Below are positions 56,433-64,000 of a DNA stretch of 64,000 nucleotides, in pieces. How positions within the stretch are numbered: position 1 is the stretch's first letter; each line of letters opens with the position of its first letter. Source of the stretch: Lachnospiraceae bacterium (GTDB lineage: Bacteria; Bacillota; Clostridia; Lachnospirales; Lachnospiraceae); NCBI GenBank assembly GCA_022794265.1, contig JAAWEK010000005.1:62001-126000 (forward strand). Direction: 5' to 3'. Below the pieces are notes generated by a model. That model worked only from the letters and a program-made list of their open reading frames with translations. It ran no database searches and had not been told where the DNA came from. The position numbers and the translations under genes were made by a program.

Positions 56433-57008
56433 ATGCTGTTACTACAATTATTTTTTAGTTTTATACAGGTCGGACTGTTCTCAGTGGGCGGCGGCTATGC
56501 TGCCATTCCACTGATACAAAATCAGATTGTTGATATTCACGGTCTTATGACTTTGGAAGAATTTACGGATTTAATCACCATTGCCGAAATGACCCCCGGC
56601 CCGATTTCCATTAACTCTGCCACCTTTGTAGGTATGCGTCTTGCCGGTATTCCCGGTGTTATTCTGTGTACCTTTGGCTGTATCCTTCCTGCTTTTATAA
56701 TCTGCAGTTTATTGGCATACTTTTATTATAAATATAGAAAACTGGGAGCTGTTCAGACAATTCTTGCCTCCCTGCGGCCTGCAGTTGTGGCTCTGATTGC
56801 TTCCGCCGGTCTCTCTATCCTGCTACTGGCATTGTTCCAGGCAGACAAACAGAATCTGCAACTAAATAATTTTCATATTGTGGAAGCCGTTTTATTTGTA
56901 GGTGCATTATTTATTCTCAGAAAGTACAAGGCCAGCGCCATTACTATCATCTTTGGTACCGGAGTGGTAGGAACACTGGCATATCTGGTGATTCCGGGAC
57001 TTTCATAG
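56433..57008 (+). CDS. Chromate transporter, short-chain subunit 2
   Basis: A 191-residue CHR-domain membrane protein, the partner of the preceding gene. It shows FSVGGGYAAIPLIQNQIVD and MTLEEFTDLITIAEMTPGPISINSA, with about six membrane helices and a short C-terminus ending in a hydrophobic segment. AAAGAAAAGAAGG serves as ribosome site. A stem-loop terminator follows. The pair most likely has opposite membrane orientation, as described for short-chain CHR pairs. Confidence 0.9.
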   Translation: MLLLQLFFSFIQVGLFSVGGGYAAIPLIQNQIVDIHGLMTLEEFTDLITIAEMTPGPISINSATFVGMRLAGIPGVILCTFGCILPAFIICSLLAYFYYKYRKLGAVQTILASLRPAVVALIASAGLSILLLALFQADKQNLQLNNFHIVEAVLFVGALFILRKYKASAITIIFGTGVVGTLAYLVIPGLS

Positions 57009-57036
57009 ATAATATCGCTGAAATTAAAGCGCTGGT

Positions 57037-57121
57037 TTGGGATAGAAATGTATTTTAGCATATTTAGTCATATATGCTTTCTATATATTCTTTTACATTT
57101 TCTATCCCAACAAAATTTTTT
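57037..57121 (+). terminator. Stem-loop terminator after the chromate transporter pair
   Basis: TTGGGATAGAAATGTA (57037-57052) pairs with TACATTTTCTATCCCAA (57094-57110) with one bulge; the loop has an inner GCATAT/ATATGC stem; CAAAATTTTTT follows. The long arms could also be a small palindromic insertion. Confidence 0.75.
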
Positions 57122-57234
57122 AAGCCTTGATTTAAATCACATTCATAACAGCCATATTCTTTTATCCATAAAAATAATTTTAACCGTTTTCTTTCACTTC
57201 ATCACAAGCCTTCGTTTTATAAATATGGCATATA

Positions 57235-57672
57235 TCAATTAAAAAATTGTCTCATAAACTTCGCCCGAAATGCATCTAAACCTAAAATATCTCTACCGAA
57301 TACAAAAATACGGTAGACATGTTTGTCCCTGGAATAATTCGGAACATCATTTCTTATGAATTCTATATTCATGCGGTTTAATTCTTTTTCTGCCTCTTTT
57401 ATTTCAGATTCTTTCCAGGCCCATGCAACTAAATGGGCCCTGGACCATTTATCTTCCGCTAATTCATTTAATGCATAATCTACCAACTCTTTTTCTGTCC
57501 GGAATGATTGAATCAGTTCTTTCTTTCCGCGCTCTGAAAACGCAAAACAATATTCACCCTTTGCTTTTTCTATTACAATTCCTTCCGATGCATGATGTTT
57601 TCCTATGGTTAAATATCGAAAAGAATAACATTCATTTTCTAAATATTTTTCTAATTCTTCTATTGTATTCAT
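57235..57672 (-). CDS. Hypothetical protein, immunity-protein-like
   Basis: A 145-residue charged cytoplasmic protein with no signal peptide. It starts MNTIEELEKYLENECYSF and contains YCFAFSERGKKELIQSFRTE and LVDYALNELAEDKW, a pattern reminiscent of Imm59-type immunity proteins (a short strand, SERG turn, then helical FxxEKEL). The C-terminal half is helical with a conserved-looking HVYRIFVFGRD. GGAGGACAC is the ribosome site. No toxin gene adjoins it. It stands between the chromate transporter and a broken phosphoesterase gene; both role and family are uncertain. Confidence 0.5.
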   Translation of the reverse strand: MNTIEELEKYLENECYSFRYLTIGKHHASEGIVIEKAKGEYCFAFSERGKKELIQSFRTEKELVDYALNELAEDKWSRAHLVAWAWKESEIKEAEKELNRMNIEFIRNDVPNYSRDKHVYRIFVFGRDILGLDAFRAKFMRQFFN

Positions 57673-57795
57673 GTGTCCTCCGTAGTAAAAATTTAGATTT
57701 TTAATTTATCATCTATCAAATACATTTTTATCAATTATTTAAAATTCAACGGAAATTCATGTGTCTGATTAAAATATGAATAAGTCATATATAAC

Positions 57796-58539
57796 TTAAA
57801 CAATTCTGATAATCCGTTCATATAATAATATTTTTTTCGGACTTATCATCTGGTCATTATGGTAATGTCCGAAAAACCATTGATTGTATTTACAATTCTT
57901 CTTTATTTCCTGAAGATAATCTGTTAATTTATCGGATGGATACATACCTTTTCCCATTATTTCCTAAGTGTCGGTAGAACAACAATGAGTAATAATATAG
58001 TTTACATTCCAATTATGTTTTTCCAGATTCTGTCTTCCTTCCTCAAATTCCCCTTCAGATGGCATTTCTTCTTTCCACCATGAGACATGATTGATTCTGT
58101 AGGATTTCTTTTGTCTATCCAGTTGTCTTTTCTTTCTCCTATAATCCGGTTCCGTTTTATCCAGTATCCCGCCGGATATATCATGACTTCGTGCGCCTCC
58201 AAATGTAAATATTTTCAAACCATCAATTTCATAAACTTGTCCACGCATCAAATGAATAACTGACGAACGAATAAACTGCACTTTTCCACCATTCCAAGTG
58301 TTCGTCTCTATAGTTGACAGCAAATCATAATTTTCATGGTTTCCATCCACCCATAGCGTGGTAAACGGCTTTTTCTCTAACCAGTTTCTCCAATAGTTCT
58401 GTTCCTTTGAATTGTCCCAAAAACCAAAGTCACCACAAATAATCACATAATCGTCTTTTGTCATGTACTTCTGCTCCTGAAATGTATCTGTATTAAATCT
58501 GCAGTAATCTCCATGACAATCTCCTGTAATGTAAATCAT
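57796..58539 (-). pseudogene. Metallophosphoesterase interrupted by an in-frame TAG
   Basis: The frame starting at ATG 58539 encodes a calcineurin-like phosphoesterase: GDCHGD (6-11), CGDFGFWD, DGNHENYD and ITHCCSTDT. It then meets TAG at 57966-57964. The same frame goes on without a shift for another 55 codons to TAA at 57798-57796 and supplies the last metal motif, FFGHYHND, with GHYH at codons 224-227. Without readthrough the product has 191 residues and lacks this essential motif, so the gene is probably dead or depends on suppression. One base change would restore it, which points to a recent nonsense mutation. Confidence 0.82.
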
Positions 58540-58663
58540 GCTATTCTTCCCTATAATAACAATTCCTTACAACAAAATCTGCCTCAAATATTGAATTGTT
58601 TTAAATTATATCATAGGCATTCCGGTTGTTCCACTCACATTATTTTTTGAACTTGTATTTCTG

Positions 58664-58693
58664 TTGATTTTCTTATACACCTTCTATTATAAT
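58664..58693 (+). promoter_or_regulatory. Promoter of the tyrosine recombinase gene
   Basis: TTGATT (58664-58669) and TATAAT (58688-58693) are 18 bp apart and lie 38 bp before the ATG, as expected for a housekeeping sigma-A promoter. Confidence 0.55.
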
Positions 58694-58731
58694 TCCTTCG
58701 AAAATAAATCAACAGACAAAGGAGCTTTTAT

Positions 58732-59652
58732 ATGATTACTTTAAAAATGCTGACAGAAAAATATTTAAATTATTGTGCAATACAAAAAGAATTAAATTTT
58801 AAAACCATTAAAGCCTATAAAATTGATTTAAATCAATTTATTTCTATCCTTCCATCCAAATATCTTCCAATCAGTAAAGATTGCCTGCTCGCTTATATTA
58901 CACAAATTCACAATTCCTATCAGCCGAAAACAATTAAGCGAAAGATTGCAAGCGTAAAAGCTTTTTTTCGTTACCTTGAATATGAAGAATTCATTGAATC
59001 AAATCCATTTAATAAAATCGACATATCTTTTCGCCAGCCGATTCGGCTTCCTAAAACTATTCCTGCCAATATCATTCAGAAATTTCTATGCACCATTTAT
59101 CAGGAAAAACAGATTCCTGCAACTTTGTATCATAAAAAGGCGGTTATCCGGGATATTGCTGTCATTGAATTATTGTTTGCTACCGGAATGCGTATTTCGG
59201 AACTGTGTTCTCTGAAGCAACAGGATTTGGATATTGAAAACAGACAAGTGCTTATTTTCGGAAAAGGTGCGAAGGAGCGAATATTGCAGATTGGAAATGG
59301 GGAGGTTATTTCGGCATTGGCTGAGTATAAGAAACTTTTTGAAAAGGAATTGGCAGATTCCGAGTGGTTGTTTGTGAACCGGCTGAATCACCGGCTTTCG
59401 GAACAATCTGTGCGATTTATGATAAATAAGTATGTGAAACTGGCAGGGATTGAGATGCATATTACGCCTCATATGTTTCGACATTCCTTTGCGACACTGT
59501 TGCTGGAGGCAGATGTGGATATTCGGTATATTCAGAAAATGCTGGGACATAGTTCTATAAATACTACGGAGATATATACCAGTGTGTCTATGCATAAGCA
59601 GAAGGAGATATTGGAGGAGAGACATCCGAGGAATGGGATGAGGGTGGAATGA
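58732..59652 (+). CDS. Tyrosine recombinase (XerC/XerD-like)
   Basis: A 306-residue site-specific recombinase. The N-terminal core-binding domain covers about 1-95; the catalytic domain has Arg-154 in TGMRISELC, Lys near 179-181 in GKGAKER, His-247 and Arg-250 in HMFRHSFATLL, His-273 in LGHSSINTTE and nucleophile Tyr-282 in IYTSV. The size is that of XerC/XerD rather than a phage integrase. Codon usage shifts from AT-rich to typical GGA-rich along the gene. The next genes are a glycosyltransferase and a radical SAM protein; a role in local inversion or in element movement is possible, but no crossover site was found. Confidence 0.92.
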   Translation: MITLKMLTEKYLNYCAIQKELNFKTIKAYKIDLNQFISILPSKYLPISKDCLLAYITQIHNSYQPKTIKRKIASVKAFFRYLEYEEFIESNPFNKIDISFRQPIRLPKTIPANIIQKFLCTIYQEKQIPATLYHKKAVIRDIAVIELLFATGMRISELCSLKQQDLDIENRQVLIFGKGAKERILQIGNGEVISALAEYKKLFEKELADSEWLFVNRLNHRLSEQSVRFMINKYVKLAGIEMHITPHMFRHSFATLLLEADVDIRYIQKMLGHSSINTTEIYTSVSMHKQKEILEERHPRNGMRVE

Positions 59653-59720
59653 AGGATAATTAATAGTTATCACCTATTTATTATTAAATAATTTGTTTAT
59701 ATATCTAAGGAGGATTAAGT

Positions 59721-60683
59721 ATGAATAATACGCCTGAATTAAGTATAATAGTTCCAGTATATAACGTCCAAAATCATTTAGAATTATGTTTAGATTCAAT
59801 AATGAATCAATCATTTAAAAACAGTGAAATAATTATTATTGATGATGCTTCAACTGATAATTCTGCTAGTATAATTCATAAATATGAAAAAAGCTTTCCT
59901 GAAATATCCGCATATTTTATGACTAAAAATGTAGGTGTCGGAGACATAAGAAATTTGGGGATTGAATGCGCAAATGGATCCTATATTGGGTTTGTAGATG
60001 GAGATGATTGGATAGACAGTGACTTTTATTATAACCTCATGTCACTTATCAAAAAAGATAATAGTGATATTGCAGTATGTGGTATTAAAGATGAGTTTAA
60101 TAATTTTATATCTGGTCATATTCGTTATAAATATGAAATTCATAATTGTATAAATGGAAAATATGCTTTAAAATTATTAACAAAATCTGAAAATTTCAAT
60201 TCATTTATTACTCCTATTGTTAATAATAAGATATACAACAAAACTTTTATTATTAATAATAAAATAAAATTTAATTCAAACCGAAGTTTTGAGGATGATT
60301 TTTTTTCTTTCTTTGCGTGCCTCTATGCGAAACGAGTCAGTTTAGTGCCTAATACTTATTATCATTATTTTCAGCGTGCTGATTCCATTACACATGTTTT
60401 TTCAAAAAATCTTATAGATGATTGTTTTGACATGCTGATACAGATAAAAACGTTTTTAGAAGAAGATAAATTAATGGATAATTATATAAAAGAATATTAT
60501 TCATTTGTAGAACGTTGCATAAAGTCTCTTTTATCTATGATGCGTCGTAAAGAAAATGATTCATGTATACAAAAAAAATATATTAAATACATATTTGATA
60601 TAATTGCTCACAGTTTCAATATGCATATTTTAATTGACTATCTTGACACCAACCGTATTTTTGATTTTTGGGGAGTGAGGTGA
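59721..60683 (+). CDS. Family 2 glycosyltransferase
   Basis: A 320-residue GT-A enzyme. It opens with LSIIVPVYNVQNHLELCLDS, then EIIIIDDASTDNS and FVDGDDWIDSDFY with the DxD-type metal site, the mark of GT2 enzymes that extend polysaccharides or teichoic acid from nucleotide sugars. No membrane helix is present; the C-terminal third is AT-rich and unlike common relatives. AAGGAGGATTAAGT is an excellent ribosome site. The radical SAM gene follows after one base, so the two are coupled. Very AT-rich codon use suggests acquisition by transfer. Confidence 0.9.
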   Translation: MNNTPELSIIVPVYNVQNHLELCLDSIMNQSFKNSEIIIIDDASTDNSASIIHKYEKSFPEISAYFMTKNVGVGDIRNLGIECANGSYIGFVDGDDWIDSDFYYNLMSLIKKDNSDIAVCGIKDEFNNFISGHIRYKYEIHNCINGKYALKLLTKSENFNSFITPIVNNKIYNKTFIINNKIKFNSNRSFEDDFFSFFACLYAKRVSLVPNTYYHYFQRADSITHVFSKNLIDDCFDMLIQIKTFLEEDKLMDNYIKEYYSFVERCIKSLLSMMRRKENDSCIQKKYIKYIFDIIAHSFNMHILIDYLDTNRIFDFWGVR

Positions 60684-60684
60684 T

Positions 60685-61491
60685 TTGCAATTGATAAGAA
60701 TGCTAATTAAACGATTGTTTCATAAAAAAACATTAGAATTACATCTGACAGATCATTGTAATTTAAATTGTAAAAGCTGCTCTCATTACGCACCGATTGC
60801 AGATGAGTTTTATATATCTTTAGGCGAACTGGAAGAATACTATAACAAAATTAAAAATCGTGGGCTGATTTTTTTCGATACCCTTAGATTAATGGGTGGG
60901 GAACCACTTTTACATCCACATATTACTGAAATAATTGAATTAAGCCGAGTCTACTTTTCAGATATAAACATTGTTCTTGTAAGTAATGGTATAATTTTAA
61001 AAGAAATGCCGAAGAAATTTTGGGATGCTTGTCAGAGAAACAATATCATTATATCTGTTACAAAATATCCTATAGACATAAATTATAATGAGCTTATGAC
61101 CTTTGTGAAAAATAAAAGTATTCAAATGACATTCTACGGGAATAATATAATTCCAAATTTTCGACATATAGTATTAGATACCCAAGGCAAACAAAACCCA
61201 TTGAAAAATTATTTAGTATGTCATTGTGGTGGTATTTATCTTCAATTACGAGACGGGAAAATATATTCTTGTTCCCAATCAGCTTACATTAATATAATTA
61301 ATGAGCGTTTTGGTATGAAATTCAAACATGAAAATAATGATTATCTCCTACTAAATCAAATAAAATCTATAAAAGAGATAAAAAAATATATTTTAAAACC
61401 AAAATCGTTTTGTCGTTATTGTAATTTGAAAATGACAACATGGAACAATAAATGGGAAATGTCTCAATACAAAAAATCAGAATGGCTATGA
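60685..61491 (+). CDS. Radical SAM protein with C-terminal Cys motif
   Basis: A 268-residue radical SAM enzyme. The cluster motif is TDHCNLNCKSCSHYAP (C-x3-C-x2-C) near residue 25, then LMGGEPLLHPH and NIVLVSNGI. The C-terminal part contains CHCGG, SCSQSA and FCRYCN, which could bind an auxiliary cluster. This type is common in surface-polysaccharide loci, but I know no proven reaction. The start is TTG at 60685 with GGAG at 9 nt; an ATG at 60700 is an alternative. It is coupled to the glycosyltransferase, so modification of a glycan or a glycosylated peptide is an inference. Confidence 0.85.
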   Translation: MQLIRMLIKRLFHKKTLELHLTDHCNLNCKSCSHYAPIADEFYISLGELEEYYNKIKNRGLIFFDTLRLMGGEPLLHPHITEIIELSRVYFSDINIVLVSNGIILKEMPKKFWDACQRNNIIISVTKYPIDINYNELMTFVKNKSIQMTFYGNNIIPNFRHIVLDTQGKQNPLKNYLVCHCGGIYLQLRDGKIYSCSQSAYINIINERFGMKFKHENNDYLLLNQIKSIKEIKKYILKPKSFCRYCNLKMTTWNNKWEMSQYKKSEWL

Positions 61492-61545
61492 CGATTATAT
61501 TTCTGAAATAAAACAATTTATTTGATAATACATAACACTCAAGCT

Positions 61546-62988
61546 GAGACTGTTTCACGTTTTGTGTAAACTAAAAAACTGATATAAGATGTGTAAATAG
61601 TTACAATGGGCAGAGCTGGGTTTTCTGGTTCTGCCCTTGTCTGTATTATACAAAGATTTTTGGAACTGTCAATACAGGCCGGAAAGCTTTTACAGATTCC
61701 TGCCGGAAAGGCGTTCCTCGAAGTAAATCTCTAACCGGGAATAAATCTGCCCCCAGTCCTGACGATGCCCGGTCCATTTTTTCGTGATGTATGTCATTGC
61801 CAGATACAGCATTTTTAACAGGATGTCATCCGTCGGGAATACGGTCTTTGCTTTGGTGACCTTACGAAGCTGCCGCTTAAAACCTTCTATGGCATTTGTG
61901 GTGTAAATAAGCCGCCTAACTGCCTCAGGATACTTGAAATAGGTGGAAATGCTTGCCCAGTTATCATGCCACGATTTATAAATTTTCGGATATTTGGAAT
62001 CCCATTTATCCCGAAACAGCTCCAGCTCATTTAAGGCAGTTTCTTCCGTTGGGGCGGCATATACAAGCTTTAAGTCCACCATCAGCTTTTTTATATCCTT
62101 GTAGGAAACGAACTTTGTGCTGTTCCTGATCTGCTGGATTTCCGTCTGCGGATAGACTGCCTCTATTGCCTGGGGAAAGCCTGTAAGCCCGTCCACACAG
62201 GCGATCAGGATATCCTCCACGCCACGGTTCTTTAACCCGTTCATGATGGTCAGCCAGAATTTGGCGCTTTCGTTCTCACCAACATACATGCCAGGAGCAT
62301 CTTTCTTTCCTTCCATGTCAATCCCCAGGGCATTGTACACAGCGCGTTTTATGATCCTGCCCTCACAGCGGACATGGTAATGGATGGCATCCAGAAAGAC
62401 TACTGCATAGACCTCCTCTAAGGGGCGTTCCTGCCATTCCTTTACGATAGGGAGTATCTTGTCGGTGCCCCGGCTGATGGTGCTGTCTGAAATGTCTATG
62501 TCGTAGAGCTCTTTCATATGGGTCTCGATATCCCCGGTAGTCATGCCTTTTGCATACATGGAAAGTATTTTTTCCTCCATGTCCTGTGTCACTGTATTCT
62601 GGTATTTTTTGATAAGCTGTGGCTCATAGTCTCCGTTCCGGTCACGGGGGATTGAGACATCCATATCTCCATAACTGGTATGCATTGTCTTTTTTGAGTG
62701 TCCGTTTTCTTGTTGCGGTAATCATACTTTGAGTAGCCGAGCTCTTCGTCCAGTTCCTCATCCAGTACGCCTTCGAGAAGGACGGACATCATGTCACGCA
62801 TGACGGAGTTTACATCGGTGCCATCTTTGATGCGGATATCGTTATCTTTCAGATAATCATGCATCATTTCTCTCATTGCTGCTTTTTGTGGACTGTCATT
62901 TTTTCTTCTTGCCATAAATAAAACCTCCAAACTGTGTAATCTTATCTTACATCAATTTGGAAGTTTACACAAACTTTGGGATAGTTCC
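61546..62988 (-). mobile_element. IS256-family insertion sequence, complete ends, defective
   Basis: The element is flanked by the 8-bp direct repeat CTCAAGCT (61538-61545 and 62989-62996). Left terminus GAGACTGTTTCACG and right terminus GGGAACTATCCCAA lead into a shared inverted repeat TTTGTGTAAACT and a further match ending GATATAAGAT / GATGTAAGAT. Length 1443 bp fits the family. The transposase gene on the minus strand is broken by two deletions. Confidence 0.88.
61690..62915 (-). pseudogene. IS256-family (mutator-type) transposase, frameshifted
   Basis: ATG at 62915 follows GGAGG. The first frame gives MARRKNDSPQKAAMREMM through SKYDYRNKKTD and then shifts; the second frame resumes at MHTSYGDMDVSIPRDRNGDY and runs to the C-terminus with FLDAIHYHVR and CVDGLTGFPQAIEAV (catalytic Asp residues) and TTNAIEGFKRQLRK (Glu). 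Against the usual family text the codons for about five residues before the second frame are lost, in a way that fits a 16-bp deletion between ACGGAC repeats, and CIIHQ is missing after EIQQ. Both lesions should abolish activity; loss of the C-x2-H motif alone is likely fatal. Confidence 0.85.
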
Positions 62989-63042
62989 CTCAAGCTCCAA
63001 ACTATAGAATATGGAGAGACTGAGCCTTTAATAATATAAGGT

Positions 63043-64000
63043 TTAATTTACAATACATCTATTCATATATTGTGAATAGTTATCTAAGAATGTTTTGGCA
63101 TACTTTTCATCAGGAGTATTATCTAAACGGCATATCGTCTTATATATATGTTTAAGAAGGAAAAATTGATGTTGTTCTATAATCTTATTTTCGTAAATTT
63201 CCATCCATTTTAGAATATATTTTAACTCTGAAAATGTACCTATTTTTCCTATTGCTTCAATAATGCTTGAAATTGTAAAATAATTTTCCTCCCTTTCAAG
63301 CTGTTTTAAAAGAGCAGTTATTCCATTATATAATCGTTTTTCGCCAATAATATCTGCCATATGTTCGCGTATATGACAATCTGAATCGAAAAGAGAATCA
63401 ATTATCATTTGATTGATTTCCATGTAATTTGTTGTCATTAGAAAACTTTCCAATTTATAACGATTTAAATCAATAGTGGTTGATTTTGAACGTGAAAAAT
63501 AGCCAATTATCCACGGCATTGTTATTTTTATTAATTTTTTTCTTTTAGCAAGTACTAACATTAAATCGGTTTTCCATGAAAGGATTTCTTCTTCCATATC
63601 ATCTATGCAAATGAATAATTCATTTAAAAAATTATACACAAATGATTCACCTATTTTAGACGAATGACAATATGCCAGAAGATTGTAATATACATTTAGC
63701 AACCCATCTAGATTTTCGTTCTTACCTTCTTTTAATAAATGTAATATTAAAACCTCATAATCTTTATAAAAATTAATTAATTCGCTATCATCATATATAT
63801 CACTTTTATTATTTAGAATATTGGTTATCATTGTTATATTTTCTCCAAAATATTCCTGAAGATAGTCGATAAAGCTTTCTCTTGACTCACAAATTAAATT
63901 TGTAATACCACACAAATTTAAAGTTTCATGAAAATCAAATACGTACTTACTTTCTTGAATAAAATTAAGTATAGTTGCTGTAAGGAATCTAAGATTGTTA
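63043..64000 (-). CDS. HEAT-repeat-like hypothetical protein (5' end outside window)
   Basis: The frame is open from the right window edge to the stop at 63043, about 319 visible residues, so any start inside (such as TTG at 63915) is probably not the real one. The protein is all-helical and acidic. A segment near the C-terminus, DCHIREHMADIIGEKRLYNG, then ITALLKQLEREENYFTISSI and IEAIGKIGTFSELKYI, has the spacing of two HEAT repeats, used for protein binding. AT-rich codon use matches the transferred genes to the left. It is directly beyond the IS256 copy. No function is assigned. Confidence 0.7.
   Translation of the reverse strand, partial: NNLRFLTATILNFIQESKYVFDFHETLNLCGITNLICESRESFIDYLQEYFGENITMITNILNNKSDIYDDSELINFYKDYEVLILHLLKEGKNENLDGLLNVYYNLLAYCHSSKIGESFVYNFLNELFICIDDMEEEILSWKTDLMLVLAKRKKLIKITMPWIIGYFSRSKSTTIDLNRYKLESFLMTTNYMEINQMIIDSLFDSDCHIREHMADIIGEKRLYNGITALLKQLEREENYFTISSIIEAIGKIGTFSELKYILKWMEIYENKIIEQHQFFLLKHIYKTICRLDNTPDEKYAKTFLDNYSQYMNRCIVN

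Noticed and set aside
57964-57966. TAG read as pyrrolysine or other recoded amino acid
   Set aside because: The gene is not a methyltransferase-type target, no recoding signal is seen, and other genes here end in TAG normally; a nonsense mutation is simpler.
59170-59673. 167-codon minus-strand open frame rich in Leu/His
   Set aside because: Antisense to the catalytic part of the tyrosine recombinase.

Overview
The window looks like a chromosomal segment of an anaerobic gut Firmicute, most likely family Lachnospiraceae. The grounds are strong AGGAGG-type ribosome binding sites, the AddAB (not RecBCD) recombination nuclease, the tig-clpP-clpX-lon-ysxC block, DUF4364 and DUF4317 proteins, a sortase-type surface protein, a short-chain chromate transporter pair and a Clostridium-like CRISPR repeat. 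Species cannot be fixed from the sequence alone. No rRNA or tRNA gene was seen.

Layout. 1-7.2 kb (minus): a signalling and transport operon with OmpR-type regulator, histidine kinase, lipoprotein, ABC ATPase and a fused double permease, followed by an ECF sigma factor cut by the window edge. 7.2-11.1 kb: a Cys-rich hypothetical, a FIST sensor paired with a membrane-less chemotaxis-type transducer, an IS3 orfA relic and a SUKH (SMI1/KNR4) protein. 11.66-13.33 kb: a CRISPR array of 26 repeats and 25 spacers without any cas gene in the window; its degenerate end and AT-rich flank show it is read on the minus strand. 13.5-21.9 kb (minus): addB-addA-S66 peptidase. 22.0-22.2 kb: a 203-nt hairpin element. 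22.3-27.7 kb: FMN-bind-like membrane protein, NAD synthetase, and a coupled malic enzyme / radical SAM / DUF4364 operon. 27.7-34.0 kb (minus): the protein quality-control block. 34.2-39.3 kb: lipoprotein, DJ-1 protein, a second repeat cluster, then CYTH protein, GH13 glucanase and AraC regulator. 39.4-47.2 kb (minus): sortase-anchored surface protein, two c-di-GMP phosphodiesterases (HD-GYP; degenerate GGDEF plus EAL) and glycogen branching enzyme, with a TetR gene across a perfect palindrome. 48-52.1 kb: NudC-type Nudix, MBL-fold, MraY-like and DUF4317 genes.

52.2-64 kb is the accessory part. An IS5 relic and an IS256 end relic bracket an AT-rich orphan toxin-immunity pair resembling CdiA-CT/CdiI. 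Then come sfsA, a LysR/ChrA/ChrA locus, an immunity-like hypothetical, a metallophosphoesterase broken by an in-frame TAG, a tyrosine recombinase, an AT-rich glycosyltransferase plus radical SAM pair, and an IS256-family copy with 8-bp target duplication and two internal deletions. A HEAT-like gene runs off the right edge.

The less ordinary signals are the cas-less array, the toxin-immunity cassette between IS scars, a shared stem-loop and leader upstream of the surface-protein and chrA genes, the nonsense codon in the phosphoesterase, the two related hairpin repeat elements, the FIST/soluble-MCP pair, and the recombinase/glycosyltransferase/radical SAM island. None of these proves a new system; all can be tested by the comparisons stated.
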